From positions 620,001-684,000 of the forward strand of contig NZ_CP022999.1 of the NCBI RefSeq assembly GCF_002277895.1: a DNA stretch of 64,000 bases, written 5' to 3'. The stretch is from Rhizobium sp. 11515TR. Its GTDB lineage: Bacteria; Pseudomonadota; Alphaproteobacteria; Rhizobiales; Rhizobiaceae. Made by a program: the position numbers and the translations under genes. The notes beneath the pieces are model-generated. The model was not told the origin of the DNA and searched no databases. It saw only the letters and a list, made by a program, of their open reading frames with translations. Position 1 is the stretch's first letter. The number at the start of each line of letters is the position of its first letter. Shown here piece after piece: positions 1 to 9,146 of this stretch.

Positions 1-2104
1 CCGATGGGAGCGCCGTTTCGATCTCGACGAGATCGCCGTGCTCCAGGCCCTTTGCTTTCAGATCCTTGTCGTTCATGAACAGGATGTCGCGGCGGCCGAA
101 GACGCCGCGATATCGGTCGTCGAGGCCATAGATCGTCGTGTTGTACTGATCGTGGCTGCGGATTGTAGCGAGCTTGAGGATGGTTCCATCCGAAAGGGAG
201 ATGTCTTCGTTCAGACCTTCAAAGAGCTTGAACTCGGCCTTGCCGGATGGCGTCTTCCAGACACGTTCAGTCGGCCCGATCGGCAGGCGAAAGCCACCCG
301 GCACCCGGATGCGCTCGTTGTAGTCGGCGAAATCCGGATAGACCACTTCGATCTTGTCGCGGATCAGATCGTAATCGGTGATGAGCTCCATCCACGCGAC
401 CTTGCTATTCGGCAGGGTCGCCTGCGCTATTCCCGCGACGATGGCCGGCTCTGAGCGAAGCTGGTCGGAGGCCGGCTTCAGCCTGCCGCGCGAGGCATGC
501 ACCATCGACATCGAATCCTCGATGGTCACCGATTGCGCACCGGTCGCCTGAATATCCTGCTCGGTGCGACCGAGCACCGGGAACAGGAAGGATTCCTTGC
601 CGATCAGCAGGTTAGAACGATTGAGCTTGGTGTTCATATGGGCGGCAAGATCGAGCTTGCGCATCGCCTGCGCGCAGAGTTCCGGATCGGGAAGCGCGAT
701 CGAGAAATTACCACCGAGGCAGATGAGCACCTTGGAGCGCCCCTCCGCCATGGCCTGCATGGCGGCGACGGCATCGTGACCATGATGAGCCGGCGCGGTG
801 AAGCCGAAGGCCCGTTCGATGCCCTCGATCAGGGCCGGCGTCGGCTTCTCGGTAATCCCGACGGTACGATTGCCCTGCACGTTGGAATGGCCGCGCAGCG
901 GGCAGATGCCGGCACCCGGTTTGCCGAAATTGCCGCGCAGCAGTAAGAGATTGGCGATCTGCTGGACATTCGCCGTCCCCTTGGCATGCTGCGTGATACC
1001 CATGCCATAGGCAATGATCGTTGCCTTCGACTTGGCATAGATCTCTGCTACCCGTTCCAGATCGGCGCGGGCAAGGCCCGAAACCCGTTCGATATCAGCC
1101 CACTCCGTCTGGTTGATATCGGCAACAAGGGCGTCGAAGCCTGTGGTGTGCTCGGCGATGAAGGCGTGATCGAGAACGTCAGGGGAGGTCTCGGCCAGCG
1201 CCAGGACCGCCTTCATGATGCCCTTCAGCGCCGCCGCATCGCCGCCGATCTTAACCTGGTAATAGGAGGAGGCGATCCGGGTCGAGCTGAAGGTTCCCAT
1301 CTCGATCGGATCCTGCGGATCGGCAAAACGCTCGAGCGCCCGCTCCTTCAAGGGGTTGAAGACGATGATCGGCACGCCTCGCCGCGAGCATTCATGCAGC
1401 GTGCCCATCATGCGCGGATGGTTGGTGCCGGGATTGTGCCCCATGGAGATGATCAGATCGCATTCGTCGAAGTCGTCGAGCGATACCGTGCCCTTGCCGA
1501 TGCCGATCGATTGCGGCAGGCCGACGCTGGTTGCCTCGTGGCACATGTTCGAGCAATCGGGGAAATTGTTGGTGCCGTATTCGCGCGCAAATATCTGGAA
1601 GAGGAAGGCCGCCTCGTTGGAGGCGCGGCCGGATGTGTAGAATTCGACCATATCCGGATCGGGCTGGCTGCGCATGACCTCGCCGATTCGGGCAAAGGCA
1701 TCTTCCCAGGCAATCGGCCGGTAGGTGTCGGATGCCCGATCATAGACCATCGGATGGGTCAATCGGCCGGCATTTTCGAGCTCATAATCGCTCCAGGTCA
1801 AAAGCTCGCTGACCGTATGTTCGGCGAAGAATTCCGGCGTCACACGCTTGTTCGTCGCTTCCCAGGTGACGGCCTTGGCACCGTTTTCACAGAACTGGAA
1901 AGTGGAGGTGTGTTCCTTGTCTGGCCATGCGCAACCCGGGCAATCGAAGCCCGTGGGCTTGTTGGTGCGCAGTAGCAGGCCGGGCGCTTCCGTAACGTCC
2001 ATCTGCAAGCGCACCGCATTGGCCGTCGCCTTCAGGGCTCCCCAGCCGCCGGCCGGGCTATTGTAGGGACGAATACCGGGGACTTCACGCTTCTGCGCCA
2101 TCAT
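1..2104 (-). CDS. FdhF/YdeP-family molybdopterin oxidoreductase alpha subunit, C-terminus cut by window edge
   Basis: Reading from the ATG at 2104 gives about 701 residues without a stop up to base 1; family members are usually about 760 residues, so the last ~60 are outside. An N-terminal CPGCAWP motif (residues 55-61) carries the cysteine pair typical of the YdeP branch of formate-dehydrogenase-like proteins. A DCSNMCHEA stretch (183-191) follows, then the GHNPGTNHPRMM and LLLLRGNFGKPGAGICPLRG type segments of the bis-MGD domain. AAAGGAG lies a few bases before a tandem ATGATG start. The family transfers electrons at a molybdenum bis-MGD centre in the cytoplasm, but the physiological substrate of YdeP-type proteins is poorly known, so formate dehydrogenase is only a label. 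No partner subunit (beta, FdhD) is visible. Confidence 0.9.
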   Translation of the reverse strand, partial: MMAQKREVPGIRPYNSPAGGWGALKATANAVRLQMDVTEAPGLLLRTNKPTGFDCPGCAWPDKEHTSTFQFCENGAKAVTWEATNKRVTPEFFAEHTVSELLTWSDYELENAGRLTHPMVYDRASDTYRPIAWEDAFARIGEVMRSQPDPDMVEFYTSGRASNEAAFLFQIFAREYGTNNFPDCSNMCHEATSVGLPQSIGIGKGTVSLDDFDECDLIISMGHNPGTNHPRMMGTLHECSRRGVPIIVFNPLKERALERFADPQDPIEMGTFSSTRIASSYYQVKIGGDAAALKGIMKAVLALAETSPDVLDHAFIAEHTTGFDALVADINQTEWADIERVSGLARADLERVAEIYAKSKATIIAYGMGITQHAKGTANVQQIANLLLLRGNFGKPGAGICPLRGHSNVQGNRTVGITEKPTPALIEGIERAFGFTAPAHHGHDAVAAMQAMAEGRSKVLICLGGNFSIALPDPELCAQAMRKLDLAAHMNTKLNRSNLLIGKESFLFPVLGRTEQDIQATGAQSVTIEDSMSMVHASRGRLKPASDQLRSEPAIVAGIAQATLPNSKVAWMELITDYDLIRDKIEVVYPDFADYNERIRVPGGFRLPIGPTERVWKTPSGKAEFKLFEGLNEDISLSDGTILKLATIRSHDQYNTTIYGLDDRYRGVFGRRDILFMNDKDLKAKGLEHGDLVEIETALPS

Positions 2105-2259
2105 ACGCTCCTTTGGCTACCCAAGCGGCTTCCTCCCAAATGCCGATTTCTAACGAATAAGCGGGCGGCAGGAGAGAGTAAAGCGCTACCAATAGGCACT
2201 TGACAAAACAATCGATACGCGCTGACCGCAAATGACGCTGGTATTGACGCGCCTCAAAC

Positions 2260-3210
2260 TCAGTTCTTAAAAACCAGGCAACTGCCGCCCTGCTGCCGCA
2301 CCTGAATGCAAACGGCATCGGCCTCTTCGCGGGTGTCGCGGCCTATGCGCGCCGCGTAGCGGATGCGGCGACCGAAATCTGCGTTGCGCTGACGCACGAT
2401 CAACGGCTTCTCAACATTCAATGGCGAAGGCAGCTTCCGGATATTCGCGACAAATAGCCGCCGAGCCGCATCCAGCTGGAAATGCTCGGCCAGTTGAGCG
2501 CCCCAGGGCGCCCAGGGCCGCTCCTGCTCCAGGGGCGTCGGTTTCAGGCGCCGGCTCTGGGCGAGGGCGACGCAGGAGTCGACGAAAGGCTTGCCCTTGT
2601 CGAGCACTGGGGCCGCGATATCGGGCGGATCATCGCGCCATTCTTCGACACTGTGGGCCGTGATGGCACTCACATAGTTGCGGGTCTCATAGGGAAGCCC
2701 GCCGGAATTCAGGAAATTGGCAAGGCCGGCCTCGCCGGCATTATAAGCAGCCGCCGCAAGCCCGAGATTGCCGAAGCGGTCGCGCAATTCATCGAGATAG
2801 GTTGCCGCCTTGCCGAGCGCTTCGAGCGCATCGTAGCTGTCGCGCACACCACGCAGCTTCGCCGTTCCCGGCATGAACTGCGCGATACCGCGCGCGCCTT
2901 TGGGACTGACGGCATCGGAGCGGAACAGGCTTTCGCGCCAGACGAGCCGTGCGAGATAATCCGGCGGCAGATGGTTGGCATGAGCGAAATACTCTATGGC
3001 CGTGCAGAGATCGCGATTGTAGCTGTCCCTGCGCAGGCACAGCGTTTGGCCCGTCTCCGTCGTCAGCGGCCCCGAAATGCAGACAGGCGGTGCGACAGTC
3101 CATTCCGGTTGAGCTCTCGCGGGTCTGAAAGCAACACCGTTAACGGAAAACGCGATCGCAAAAGCGACGATGATGCCGAAGAAGCCTGCCCGGTAATGCC
3201 TGCCTGCCAT
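2260..3210 (-). CDS. Lytic transglycosylase, SLT domain, secreted
   Basis: A 316-residue protein with a hydrophobic N-terminus (about 9-27) ending near residue 33, fitting a signal peptide or membrane anchor. The SLT fold follows: WRESLF with the likely catalytic Glu at about 93, GARGIAQFMPGT (105-116) and AYNAGE (155-160). These motifs identify a goose-lysozyme-like transglycosylase that cleaves the MurNAc-GlcNAc bond and releases 1,6-anhydromuropeptides in the periplasm. The C-terminal ~90 residues (RIRYAARIGR, cysteines in CIQVRQQGGSC) resemble a small SPOR-like tail, although that is not certain. It lies 106 bp downstream of anmK on the same strand; its product is the precursor of the AnmK substrate, which suits the neighbouring recycling genes. 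Confidence 0.88.
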   Translation of the reverse strand: MAGRHYRAGFFGIIVAFAIAFSVNGVAFRPARAQPEWTVAPPVCISGPLTTETGQTLCLRRDSYNRDLCTAIEYFAHANHLPPDYLARLVWRESLFRSDAVSPKGARGIAQFMPGTAKLRGVRDSYDALEALGKAATYLDELRDRFGNLGLAAAAYNAGEAGLANFLNSGGLPYETRNYVSAITAHSVEEWRDDPPDIAAPVLDKGKPFVDSCVALAQSRRLKPTPLEQERPWAPWGAQLAEHFQLDAARRLFVANIRKLPSPLNVEKPLIVRQRNADFGRRIRYAARIGRDTREEADAVCIQVRQQGGSCLVFKN

Positions 3211-3316
3211 TTAAGCGATATCCGTCCGAGACCAACCGATCGCAAATTCGCGGCCTCTTCATATCATCGATGGACGGAAGCGAAAACCTCTCGCCCGACA
3301 GCCAGCGCTAAGGCTG

Positions 3317-4432
3317 TTACTCTGCGAGGCGTCCGCCGCGCATCGGCGCCGGCACGCCCGTCGTGCCGGGGAAGCTGATCGGGAGGCCACGCAGAACGCG
3401 TACGGCGAGAAACGCAAAGCATTCCGCCTCGACTGCATCGCCGCGCCAGCCGAGATCTTCGGCAAAGATCGGCTCGACGCCGGCCCGGCTTTTCAGCATC
3501 GACATGATCGTCGGGTTGTGCCGGCCGCCGCCGCTGACGACGACCTTGGTGGGCCTGCGCGGCAGCAGGTCCAGCGCCTTGCCGACGGCGCTTGCCGTGA
3601 AGGCCGAAAGCGTGGCGGCGCCATCTTCCGGGCTGAGGCCATCCGCCATGGCGGCACCGAAATCGAAACGATCCAGCGATTTCGGATAGGGCGCAGTCAT
3701 ATATGGGTGCTGCAACAGCCGCTCGAGCCGCGCCTCATCGACCTTGCCGGCAGCTCCAAGCGCACCGTCACGGTCCATTTCGCCGAGCCCGCGGGACTTG
3801 ATGAAATCATTGAGCGGCGCATTGGCAGGACCGGTATCAAAGGCAACGAAATTGCCCTCTCCATCCCACCAGGTGACATTGGCAACGCCGCCAAGATTGA
3901 GAATGGCCGCCTCTCCTGCGGCACCCGCCCCGCGCAGCAGCGCGGTATGATAGGCAGCAGCAAGCGGTGCGCCCTGCCCGCCGGCACGCATGTCGGCCGA
4001 ACGGAAATCATAGGCGACCTTGGTGCCGAGAATGGACCGCATCAGCTCACCGTCCCCAAGCTGGCGCGTCTGCCCCAGCCGGTCCTTCTGCGGCGCGCGA
4101 TGCAGCACGGTTTGGCCATGGAAACCGACAACGCCGATGTCGGCCATCGTCATGCCGTTGCTTTCCACGAGTTCCTTCACGGCCTCCGACTGCGCTCGCG
4201 TCAAAGCTTCCTCGGCCGCCTTGAAGATCGCCGGTTCGGGTCCCTCAAAATTCCACGCGCGCGCCTGCCGCAGCGTCTCTTCCAGCAGTTCCCGAATCCA
4301 GCTGGGATAAGGAGCCAGAACATAGGGGCCGAACTCCTCGATCCGCTCGCCGTCCGTCTTCAGCATGGCGACATCGATATTGCCGTCGAGGACGGTCCCG
4401 GTCATCAGACCGACTGCCCAGATTGGTTCCAT
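3317..4432 (-). CDS. anmK: Anhydro-N-acetylmuramic acid kinase
   Basis: The 371-residue protein from the ATG at 4432 starts MEPIWAVGLM and matches AnmK over its whole length. Visible are the ATP-binding segment GLMTGTVLDGNID (8-20), GFHGQT (103-108), the DMRAGGQGAPL block (147-157) with the likely catalytic Asp, and a C-terminal VVVSGGGRHNP. The enzyme hydrates and phosphorylates 1,6-anhydroMurNAc to MurNAc-6-phosphate in the cytoplasm, feeding MurQ. The frame stays open upstream to 4660, but that stretch lies inside the preceding hydrolase gene and is not needed. The gap to that gene is only 10 bp, so the two are probably co-transcribed. Confidence 0.95.
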   Translation of the reverse strand: MEPIWAVGLMTGTVLDGNIDVAMLKTDGERIEEFGPYVLAPYPSWIRELLEETLRQARAWNFEGPEPAIFKAAEEALTRAQSEAVKELVESNGMTMADIGVVGFHGQTVLHRAPQKDRLGQTRQLGDGELMRSILGTKVAYDFRSADMRAGGQGAPLAAAYHTALLRGAGAAGEAAILNLGGVANVTWWDGEGNFVAFDTGPANAPLNDFIKSRGLGEMDRDGALGAAGKVDEARLERLLQHPYMTAPYPKSLDRFDFGAAMADGLSPEDGAATLSAFTASAVGKALDLLPRRPTKVVVSGGGRHNPTIMSMLKSRAGVEPIFAEDLGWRGDAVEAECFAFLAVRVLRGLPISFPGTTGVPAPMRGGRLAE

Positions 4433-4442
4433 GGTCAGGCTC

Positions 4443-5462
4443 CTATGCTGCGTTGACGAGATCGCTGACGGTCTGACGGAGCGCCAGAATGCCGCTGTCG
4501 AAATGGCGTGTCGGATGGATGCGGTTGGTAAGGAGGGTCCAGGCTCGGCCTTGGTCGAAATCGATCCAGAGGGCCACGCCTGTAAACCCCGTATGGCCGA
4601 TCGTGCCGGGCGAGCAAAGAGTGCCGCCATGCCAACCGTCATAGGGCCGTTCCCAGCCATGCGTGCGTGTGGCCGAAAGCGGTGTCCGCATCAGCGCGAT
4701 TGACTGCGCCGACGCGCCGCTACCGTCAAGCAATCCCTTAGCGAAATCGAGGATCGAATCCACCGTGCCGAACAGCCCGGCATGGCCGGCGCCCTGCAGC
4801 GCCGAACAATTGTCGTCATGAACCTCGCCCGAGAGAACGCGGTGACGCCAGGTGCAGTCTTCCGTTGCAGCAGCCAATTCCGGCGGCGTGGAGAAGGCAA
4901 ATCCCGGCCCCGGATCCATGGCTCGGATTGTCTTTCTATTCAGCCGCTCCAGCGCGAAGCCGAGTAGGATGAAATTGATATCGGAATAGACGGGCGGGCC
5001 GGCGCGCCATTCGCGCTGCAGAATGAAGGTGCGCAGGAGGTCGGGGTCGCGGCCGTAGGTGTAGATCGGCTCGACTGCCGGAAACGGTGTCTGGTGACCC
5101 AGGCACTGGCGGAACGTCACCTTCCGTTCCCATGCCTCGGCGCTGTATTGACGCAGGTCAGGGAGCAGCGTCGTCAACGGAGCATCAAGGTCGATCGTGC
5201 CAGCCTCGGCCAGGGCCAGGATGCGCGGCGTGGTGAAAATGACTTTCGTAAGGGATGCGAGATCGAACCAGGTATCGGCCAGCATCGGCCTAATGTCAGG
5301 TACCTTCTGTGCCGAACCGGCAGCGCGAACCCGTCGGTTGCCGTCGAGATCGACGATACCAAGCACGCCGCCGGGAATGCGCGCCGCCGCAACCGATTGC
5401 TCGAGCGGCGCGAAGGCCCGATCGAAACGCTCCTGAAACCGCATGCTCCCCCCTGCTGCCAT
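4443..5462 (-). CDS. Serine hydrolase, class C beta-lactamase-like (YfeW/YbbE-like companion of murQ)
   Basis: The fold is that of class C beta-lactamases and DD-peptidases: SLTK (about residues 70-73) supplies the nucleophile Ser and Lys, YSD (about 159-161) stands at the YxN position, and a late HTG (IGHTGFTG) replaces KTG. No signal peptide is visible, so the protein may act in the cytoplasm. AGGAGAGG lies 5-7 bases before the ATG at 5462; further in-frame ATGs at 5480 and 5444 are possible. It sits 21 bp after the ABC ATPase and 10 bp before anmK. A beta-lactamase-like hydrolase also accompanies murQ/murR in E. coli (yfeW) and Bacillus (ybbE). A role in trimming peptides from imported muropeptides is inference. 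Confidence 0.85.
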   Translation of the reverse strand: MAAGGSMRFQERFDRAFAPLEQSVAAARIPGGVLGIVDLDGNRRVRAAGSAQKVPDIRPMLADTWFDLASLTKVIFTTPRILALAEAGTIDLDAPLTTLLPDLRQYSAEAWERKVTFRQCLGHQTPFPAVEPIYTYGRDPDLLRTFILQREWRAGPPVYSDINFILLGFALERLNRKTIRAMDPGPGFAFSTPPELAAATEDCTWRHRVLSGEVHDDNCSALQGAGHAGLFGTVDSILDFAKGLLDGSGASAQSIALMRTPLSATRTHGWERPYDGWHGGTLCSPGTIGHTGFTGVALWIDFDQGRAWTLLTNRIHPTRHFDSGILALRQTVSDLVNAA

Positions 5463-5483
5463 CTCGCCTCTCCTAGGCATCGC

Positions 5484-7223
5484 TCAGGCTTCTGCCAGTG
5501 CGATGTGATCCGGCGCAAAGCGGCGCCACTCGGGAACGGCCGGCTCGAAGCCCAAGGGGCGCACTAGCGACGGAACCTGGCGAGTATCGAGCGTGAAGTT
5601 TTCCTTGCGCCGCGCAACCGTCGGAACCGCCGCGATCAACCGCCTGGTATAGGAATGCTTGGGCTCGGACAAGACCGAGGCGGCATCGCCGATCTCGACG
5701 ATCTGGCCGGCATAGATCACCGCGATGCGATGGGCGATCCGCTCCACGACAGCCATGTCATGTGAGATGAAGAGATAGGCAAGACCATATTCGCGCTGAA
5801 GCTCGATCAACAATTCCAGAACCTGAGCTTGAACGGACACGTCGAGCGCGGAAACCGCTTCATCAAGCACCAGCACCGAGGGATTCGGCATCAAAGCGCG
5901 CGCGATGCAAAGCCGCTGACGCTGGCCGCCGGAAAATTCGTGCGGATAGCGCTCCAGGGCGTTTTCCGGCAACCCCACGCGATTCAAAAGCATAACCATC
6001 CGGTCTCGTGTCTCGGCTGAGACGCGGCTGCCCGCGGCGATCACCGGTTCGGCAAGGATGCTATCGATGCGCAGTCTCGGGTTGAGCGAAGCGTATGGGT
6101 TCTGGAAGACCATTTGCACCGCGCTGGTGCGATCCGCCGCCTTGCCGCTATTCGTCGTAAAGCTGCCGCGGGTCGATTTCACCAATCCGAGGATCGCGCG
6201 GGCGGTGGTGGATTTACCCGATCCGCTTTCGCCGGCGATCGCCAACGTCTCGCCCGGCATCAGGTCGAAACCGACGCCTTCGACGGCATGAACGGCGCCG
6301 CTCGACCGCCGAAGGAGGCCGCCCTTAACCGGAAAACGGACCGTCAAGCCATCAACCTTTAATGCCGGCTTGGGCGACGCCTCATTCCTTTGAAAATCGG
6401 TGCGTGCAGCCTGCCCCGACGCGAAATGCGGGATGGAATGCAATAGATGCCGGGTATAGGGATGGCTTGGATGATCGAGGATCTGATTAAGCTCGCCCTG
6501 CTCAACCGCCTGGCCTGCCTGCATCACCATCACCTTGTCGGCAATGCCGGCAACGAGGCCGATATCGTGCGTGATGAAGATCATCGACATGCTGGTCTCG
6601 CGCTTCAATTCGGCGAGCAGTGCCATGATCTGCGCCTGCACAGTGACATCGAGCGCCGTCGTCGGCTCATCGGCAATCAATAGACGCGGATTGCAGGCAA
6701 GGGCCGTTGCGATCATCACGCGCTGAAGCATGCCGCCGGAAAGCTGGTTCGGACAATAGGTCAACCGACGCGCCGCATCCGGAATACGCACACGATCCAG
6801 GGCGTCCTTGGCCGCCGCTTTCGCCTGCTTGCCGGTCAGGCCGCGATGCAGCCGGAAGGATTCCTCGATCTGCGTGCCGATGGTCAGAACCGGATTAAGA
6901 GAGGTCATCGGCTCTTGGAAGATCATGCCGATCTCGGCACCACGGATCTTCGTCAGTTCCGCTTCGCCCGCTTTGGTGAGATCGAGGATGCTGTTGTCGC
7001 CACGCTTGAACCGGATCGAGCCGCCGATAATGCGGCCACCGCCGAAATCGACGAGGCGATTAATTGACAGTGCCGTTACTGACTTGCCCGAGCCGCTCTC
7101 GCCGACGATCGCCAGCGTCTCGCCCGCTTCGAGATCGAAGCTGACGCTGCGAACGATGGGATTGGCCTCGGCATTGCGTCCGAAGCCGACGCTGAGATCG
7201 CAAACGGAAAGAAGCGGTGTCAT
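5484..7223 (-). CDS. Peptide-type ABC importer ATPase, two fused nucleotide-binding domains (YejF/DppDF-like)
   Basis: A 579-residue protein with two complete ABC domains. Domain 1 has Walker A GESGSGKS (41-48), signature LSGGMLQR (161-168) and Walker B LLIADEP (181-187). Domain 2 has GESGSGKST (331-339), FSGGQRQR (430-437) and VLVLDEA (450-456). Each is followed by the short C-terminal region typical of oligopeptide transporters (HPYTRHLL, HSYTRRL). It energises import through the two permeases encoded just upstream; its start overlaps the stop of the DppC-like permease gene by 4 bp. The fused arrangement and gene order (binding protein, two permeases, fused ATPase) are those of Yej-type importers. 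The substrate is inferred from the murQ/anmK context to be murein fragments. Confidence 0.93.
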   Translation of the reverse strand: MTPLLSVCDLSVGFGRNAEANPIVRSVSFDLEAGETLAIVGESGSGKSVTALSINRLVDFGGGRIIGGSIRFKRGDNSILDLTKAGEAELTKIRGAEIGMIFQEPMTSLNPVLTIGTQIEESFRLHRGLTGKQAKAAAKDALDRVRIPDAARRLTYCPNQLSGGMLQRVMIATALACNPRLLIADEPTTALDVTVQAQIMALLAELKRETSMSMIFITHDIGLVAGIADKVMVMQAGQAVEQGELNQILDHPSHPYTRHLLHSIPHFASGQAARTDFQRNEASPKPALKVDGLTVRFPVKGGLLRRSSGAVHAVEGVGFDLMPGETLAIAGESGSGKSTTARAILGLVKSTRGSFTTNSGKAADRTSAVQMVFQNPYASLNPRLRIDSILAEPVIAAGSRVSAETRDRMVMLLNRVGLPENALERYPHEFSGGQRQRLCIARALMPNPSVLVLDEAVSALDVSVQAQVLELLIELQREYGLAYLFISHDMAVVERIAHRIAVIYAGQIVEIGDAASVLSEPKHSYTRRLIAAVPTVARRKENFTLDTRQVPSLVRPLGFEPAVPEWRRFAPDHIALAEA

Positions 7224-8059
7224 ACGGTCGCCCTCCGCATCTTCGGATCAAGGATATCGCGCAGGGCATCACCGAGCAGGTTGAAGCCGAGAATGGAAAT
7301 CATGATGGTCACGCCGGGGAAGATCAGCAGCCAAGGCGCCGTTTCCATGAGATTGCGACTGTCGCTCAGCATCAGCCCAAGCGAAGAAGCCGGCGGCTGC
7401 GTTCCCAAGCCGAGGAAGCTGAGACCCGCCTCCGTCAGCAGCGACCAGGCGAGCGCCAGTGTTACCTGCACCGTCAAGGGTGCGACGAGATTGAGCAGGA
7501 GATGCCGCGTCAGGATGTAAGAACGGCTGCTGCCGAAGGTGCGGGCGGCATCGACGAAATCGCGTCCCTTCAAGGAAAGAGCCGGGCCGCGCACGACGCG
7601 GGTGAAGATCGGCGTATAGACGATCGCAATTGCGGCAACGCTTGTCCAGGTACCAGGCCCGACAATGGCGATGATCAGGAGCGCCAGCAGGATCGCCGGG
7701 AAAGCTAGAAGCACATCCATCGCGCGCATGATGACGCCATCCCAACGTTTGCCCGACCAGGCAGCGGTCAAGCCAAGCACGGTGCCGATCAGGGTCGCAA
7801 CAGCGACGGAAAAGAAGGCGACTATGAAGGATTCGCCGATGCCGTGCATCAGGCGGCTCGCAACATCGCGGCCGAAGAGGTCCGTGCCCATCCAGTATGT
7901 GAGGCTCGGCGCATGCAGCCTATCGATGCGATTCTGCGTCAGTGGATCGTGCGGCGTGACACCGAGCGTGCCGAGAATGGCAAGCAGGATATAGATAAGA
8001 ACGATAACGCCGCCGATCCGGCCGCTCATATGTCCGAAGATGGCTTTGACGATGCGCAT
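7220..8059 (-). CDS. Peptide-type ABC importer permease, DppC/OppC-like
   Basis: The protein has 279 residues with about six hydrophobic segments. It carries the N-terminal DppC-type stretch DPLTQNRIDRLHAPS followed by GTDLFGRDVASRLMHG, which is diagnostic for the second permease of peptide/nickel importers. The cytoplasmic coupling loop is seen as FVDAARTFGSSRSYILTRH. It forms the inner-membrane channel with the DppB-like partner, whose stop it abuts (one base shared at 8059). The 3' end overlaps the ATPase start by 4 bp, indicating translational coupling within the importer operon. Confidence 0.93.
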   Translation of the reverse strand: MRIVKAIFGHMSGRIGGVIVLIYILLAILGTLGVTPHDPLTQNRIDRLHAPSLTYWMGTDLFGRDVASRLMHGIGESFIVAFFSVAVATLIGTVLGLTAAWSGKRWDGVIMRAMDVLLAFPAILLALLIIAIVGPGTWTSVAAIAIVYTPIFTRVVRGPALSLKGRDFVDAARTFGSSRSYILTRHLLLNLVAPLTVQVTLALAWSLLTEAGLSFLGLGTQPPASSLGLMLSDSRNLMETAPWLLIFPGVTIMISILGFNLLGDALRDILDPKMRRATV

Positions 8060-9018
8060 CAGCCTTCTCCAAGCCGAACGCGCGGATCAAGCGCGACGTA
8101 AGCGAGATCGACCAGCAGATTGACGATCATGAAATTGAAGGCAATGAATAGCACGCTGCCCTGCACCAGCGCGTAGTCGCGCTGCAGGATGGCATCGAGT
8201 ACCATGCGCCCCAGCCCGGGGAGGGCATAGATCTGCTCGACCAACACGGCACCGCCAAGCAGATAGCCAAATTCGACGCCGCTCAAGGTCACCACCGGGA
8301 TCAATGCATTCGGCAAAGCATGCCGCCAGATGACGCCGCGCGCCGGCACGCCACGGCTGCGGGCGGTGCGGACATAATCATCGCTCAGGACATCGAGCAT
8401 GGCGGAGCGCACGACGCGTGTCACGGAAGCGGCAAAGGCAAAACCGAGCGTCAGCGCCGGCAGGATCATCTGGCTGAGATTTTCGAGCGGGTTCTCCCAA
8501 AGGGGTGTGAATGCACCCATGGTCGGCAACATGCCAAATCCCGCCGACAAGGCATAGATCAGCAGCAGTCCGAGAACGAAATTCGGCGTGGACTGTCCGA
8601 TCATGGCGACGATGCGCACGGCAAGGTCGGACAGTTTCTCGTTCCGCGTAGCGGCGAAGACTCCCGCCGGCAGGCCGATGGCAAGCGCAATCATCATGGA
8701 AAGCAAGGCAAGCTCGAGCGTCAGCGGAAAGCGTTCCAGGATGATGTCGAGCACCGGCTTGCCATAGGTAACCGATATGCCGAGATTGCCCCGAAATACA
8801 CCGAGCAGCCAGTGCCAGTACTGGATCGGCCAGGACTGGTCGATGCCGAAATAGGCGGCTAGAGCCTCTCGCTGCTCCGGCGTCAGCAAGCCCGCATTGG
8901 TTCCGAGCATCGCCGTGATCGCATCGCCCGGCACCAGCCGGATGGAGACGAAGACGAAGATGGAAACGCCCAGCATGATCAGCGGGAATGTCATCAGCCG
9001 GCGCGTCAGATATGACAT
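8059..9018 (-). CDS. Peptide-type ABC importer permease, DppB/OppB-like
   Basis: A 319-residue membrane protein that begins MSYLTRRLMTFPLIMLGVS, the typical N-terminal helix of DppB-type permeases, followed by VRLVPGDAI and the long periplasmic loop. The coupling-loop motif YVRTARSRGVPARGVIWRH is present. It pairs with the DppC-like permease encoded directly downstream. The gene is separated from the binding-protein gene by 128 bp that contain a strong hairpin, so its expression may be lower than that of the binding protein. Confidence 0.93.
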   Translation of the reverse strand: MSYLTRRLMTFPLIMLGVSIFVFVSIRLVPGDAITAMLGTNAGLLTPEQREALAAYFGIDQSWPIQYWHWLLGVFRGNLGISVTYGKPVLDIILERFPLTLELALLSMMIALAIGLPAGVFAATRNEKLSDLAVRIVAMIGQSTPNFVLGLLLIYALSAGFGMLPTMGAFTPLWENPLENLSQMILPALTLGFAFAASVTRVVRSAMLDVLSDDYVRTARSRGVPARGVIWRHALPNALIPVVTLSGVEFGYLLGGAVLVEQIYALPGLGRMVLDAILQRDYALVQGSVLFIAFNFMIVNLLVDLAYVALDPRVRLGEG

Positions 9019-9091
9019 TGCAATTCCTCTAGAACAACTTCAGCTAAACCAAGACGTGAACTGACAGCTGAAATTGCTTAAAAACAAAGAG

Positions 9092-9133
9092 ATAGAGCAT
9101 TTCCATGACATAGATTGAAGGGAAATGCTCTAT
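9092..9133. repeat. Perfect 13-bp inverted repeat (hairpin) between binding protein and permease genes
   Basis: ATAGAGCATTTCC (9092-9104) pairs perfectly with GGAAATGCTCTAT (9121-9133) across a 16-nt loop. It lies just past the stop of the binding-protein gene on the minus strand. It may act as a partial terminator or an mRNA-stabilising hairpin, which would raise binding protein over permease. Similar A/T-flanked palindromes are scattered between genes in rhizobial genomes, so it could also be a copy of an intergenic repeat family; no second copy was noticed in this window. Confidence 0.8.
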
Positions 9134-9146
9134 GTCCCGGTCATCG

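Noticed and set aside
986..1975. Long plus-strand open frame (329 codons)
   Set aside because: It lies opposite the molybdo-oxidoreductase gene, has no ribosome-binding site and no family-like motifs; a GC-rich shadow.
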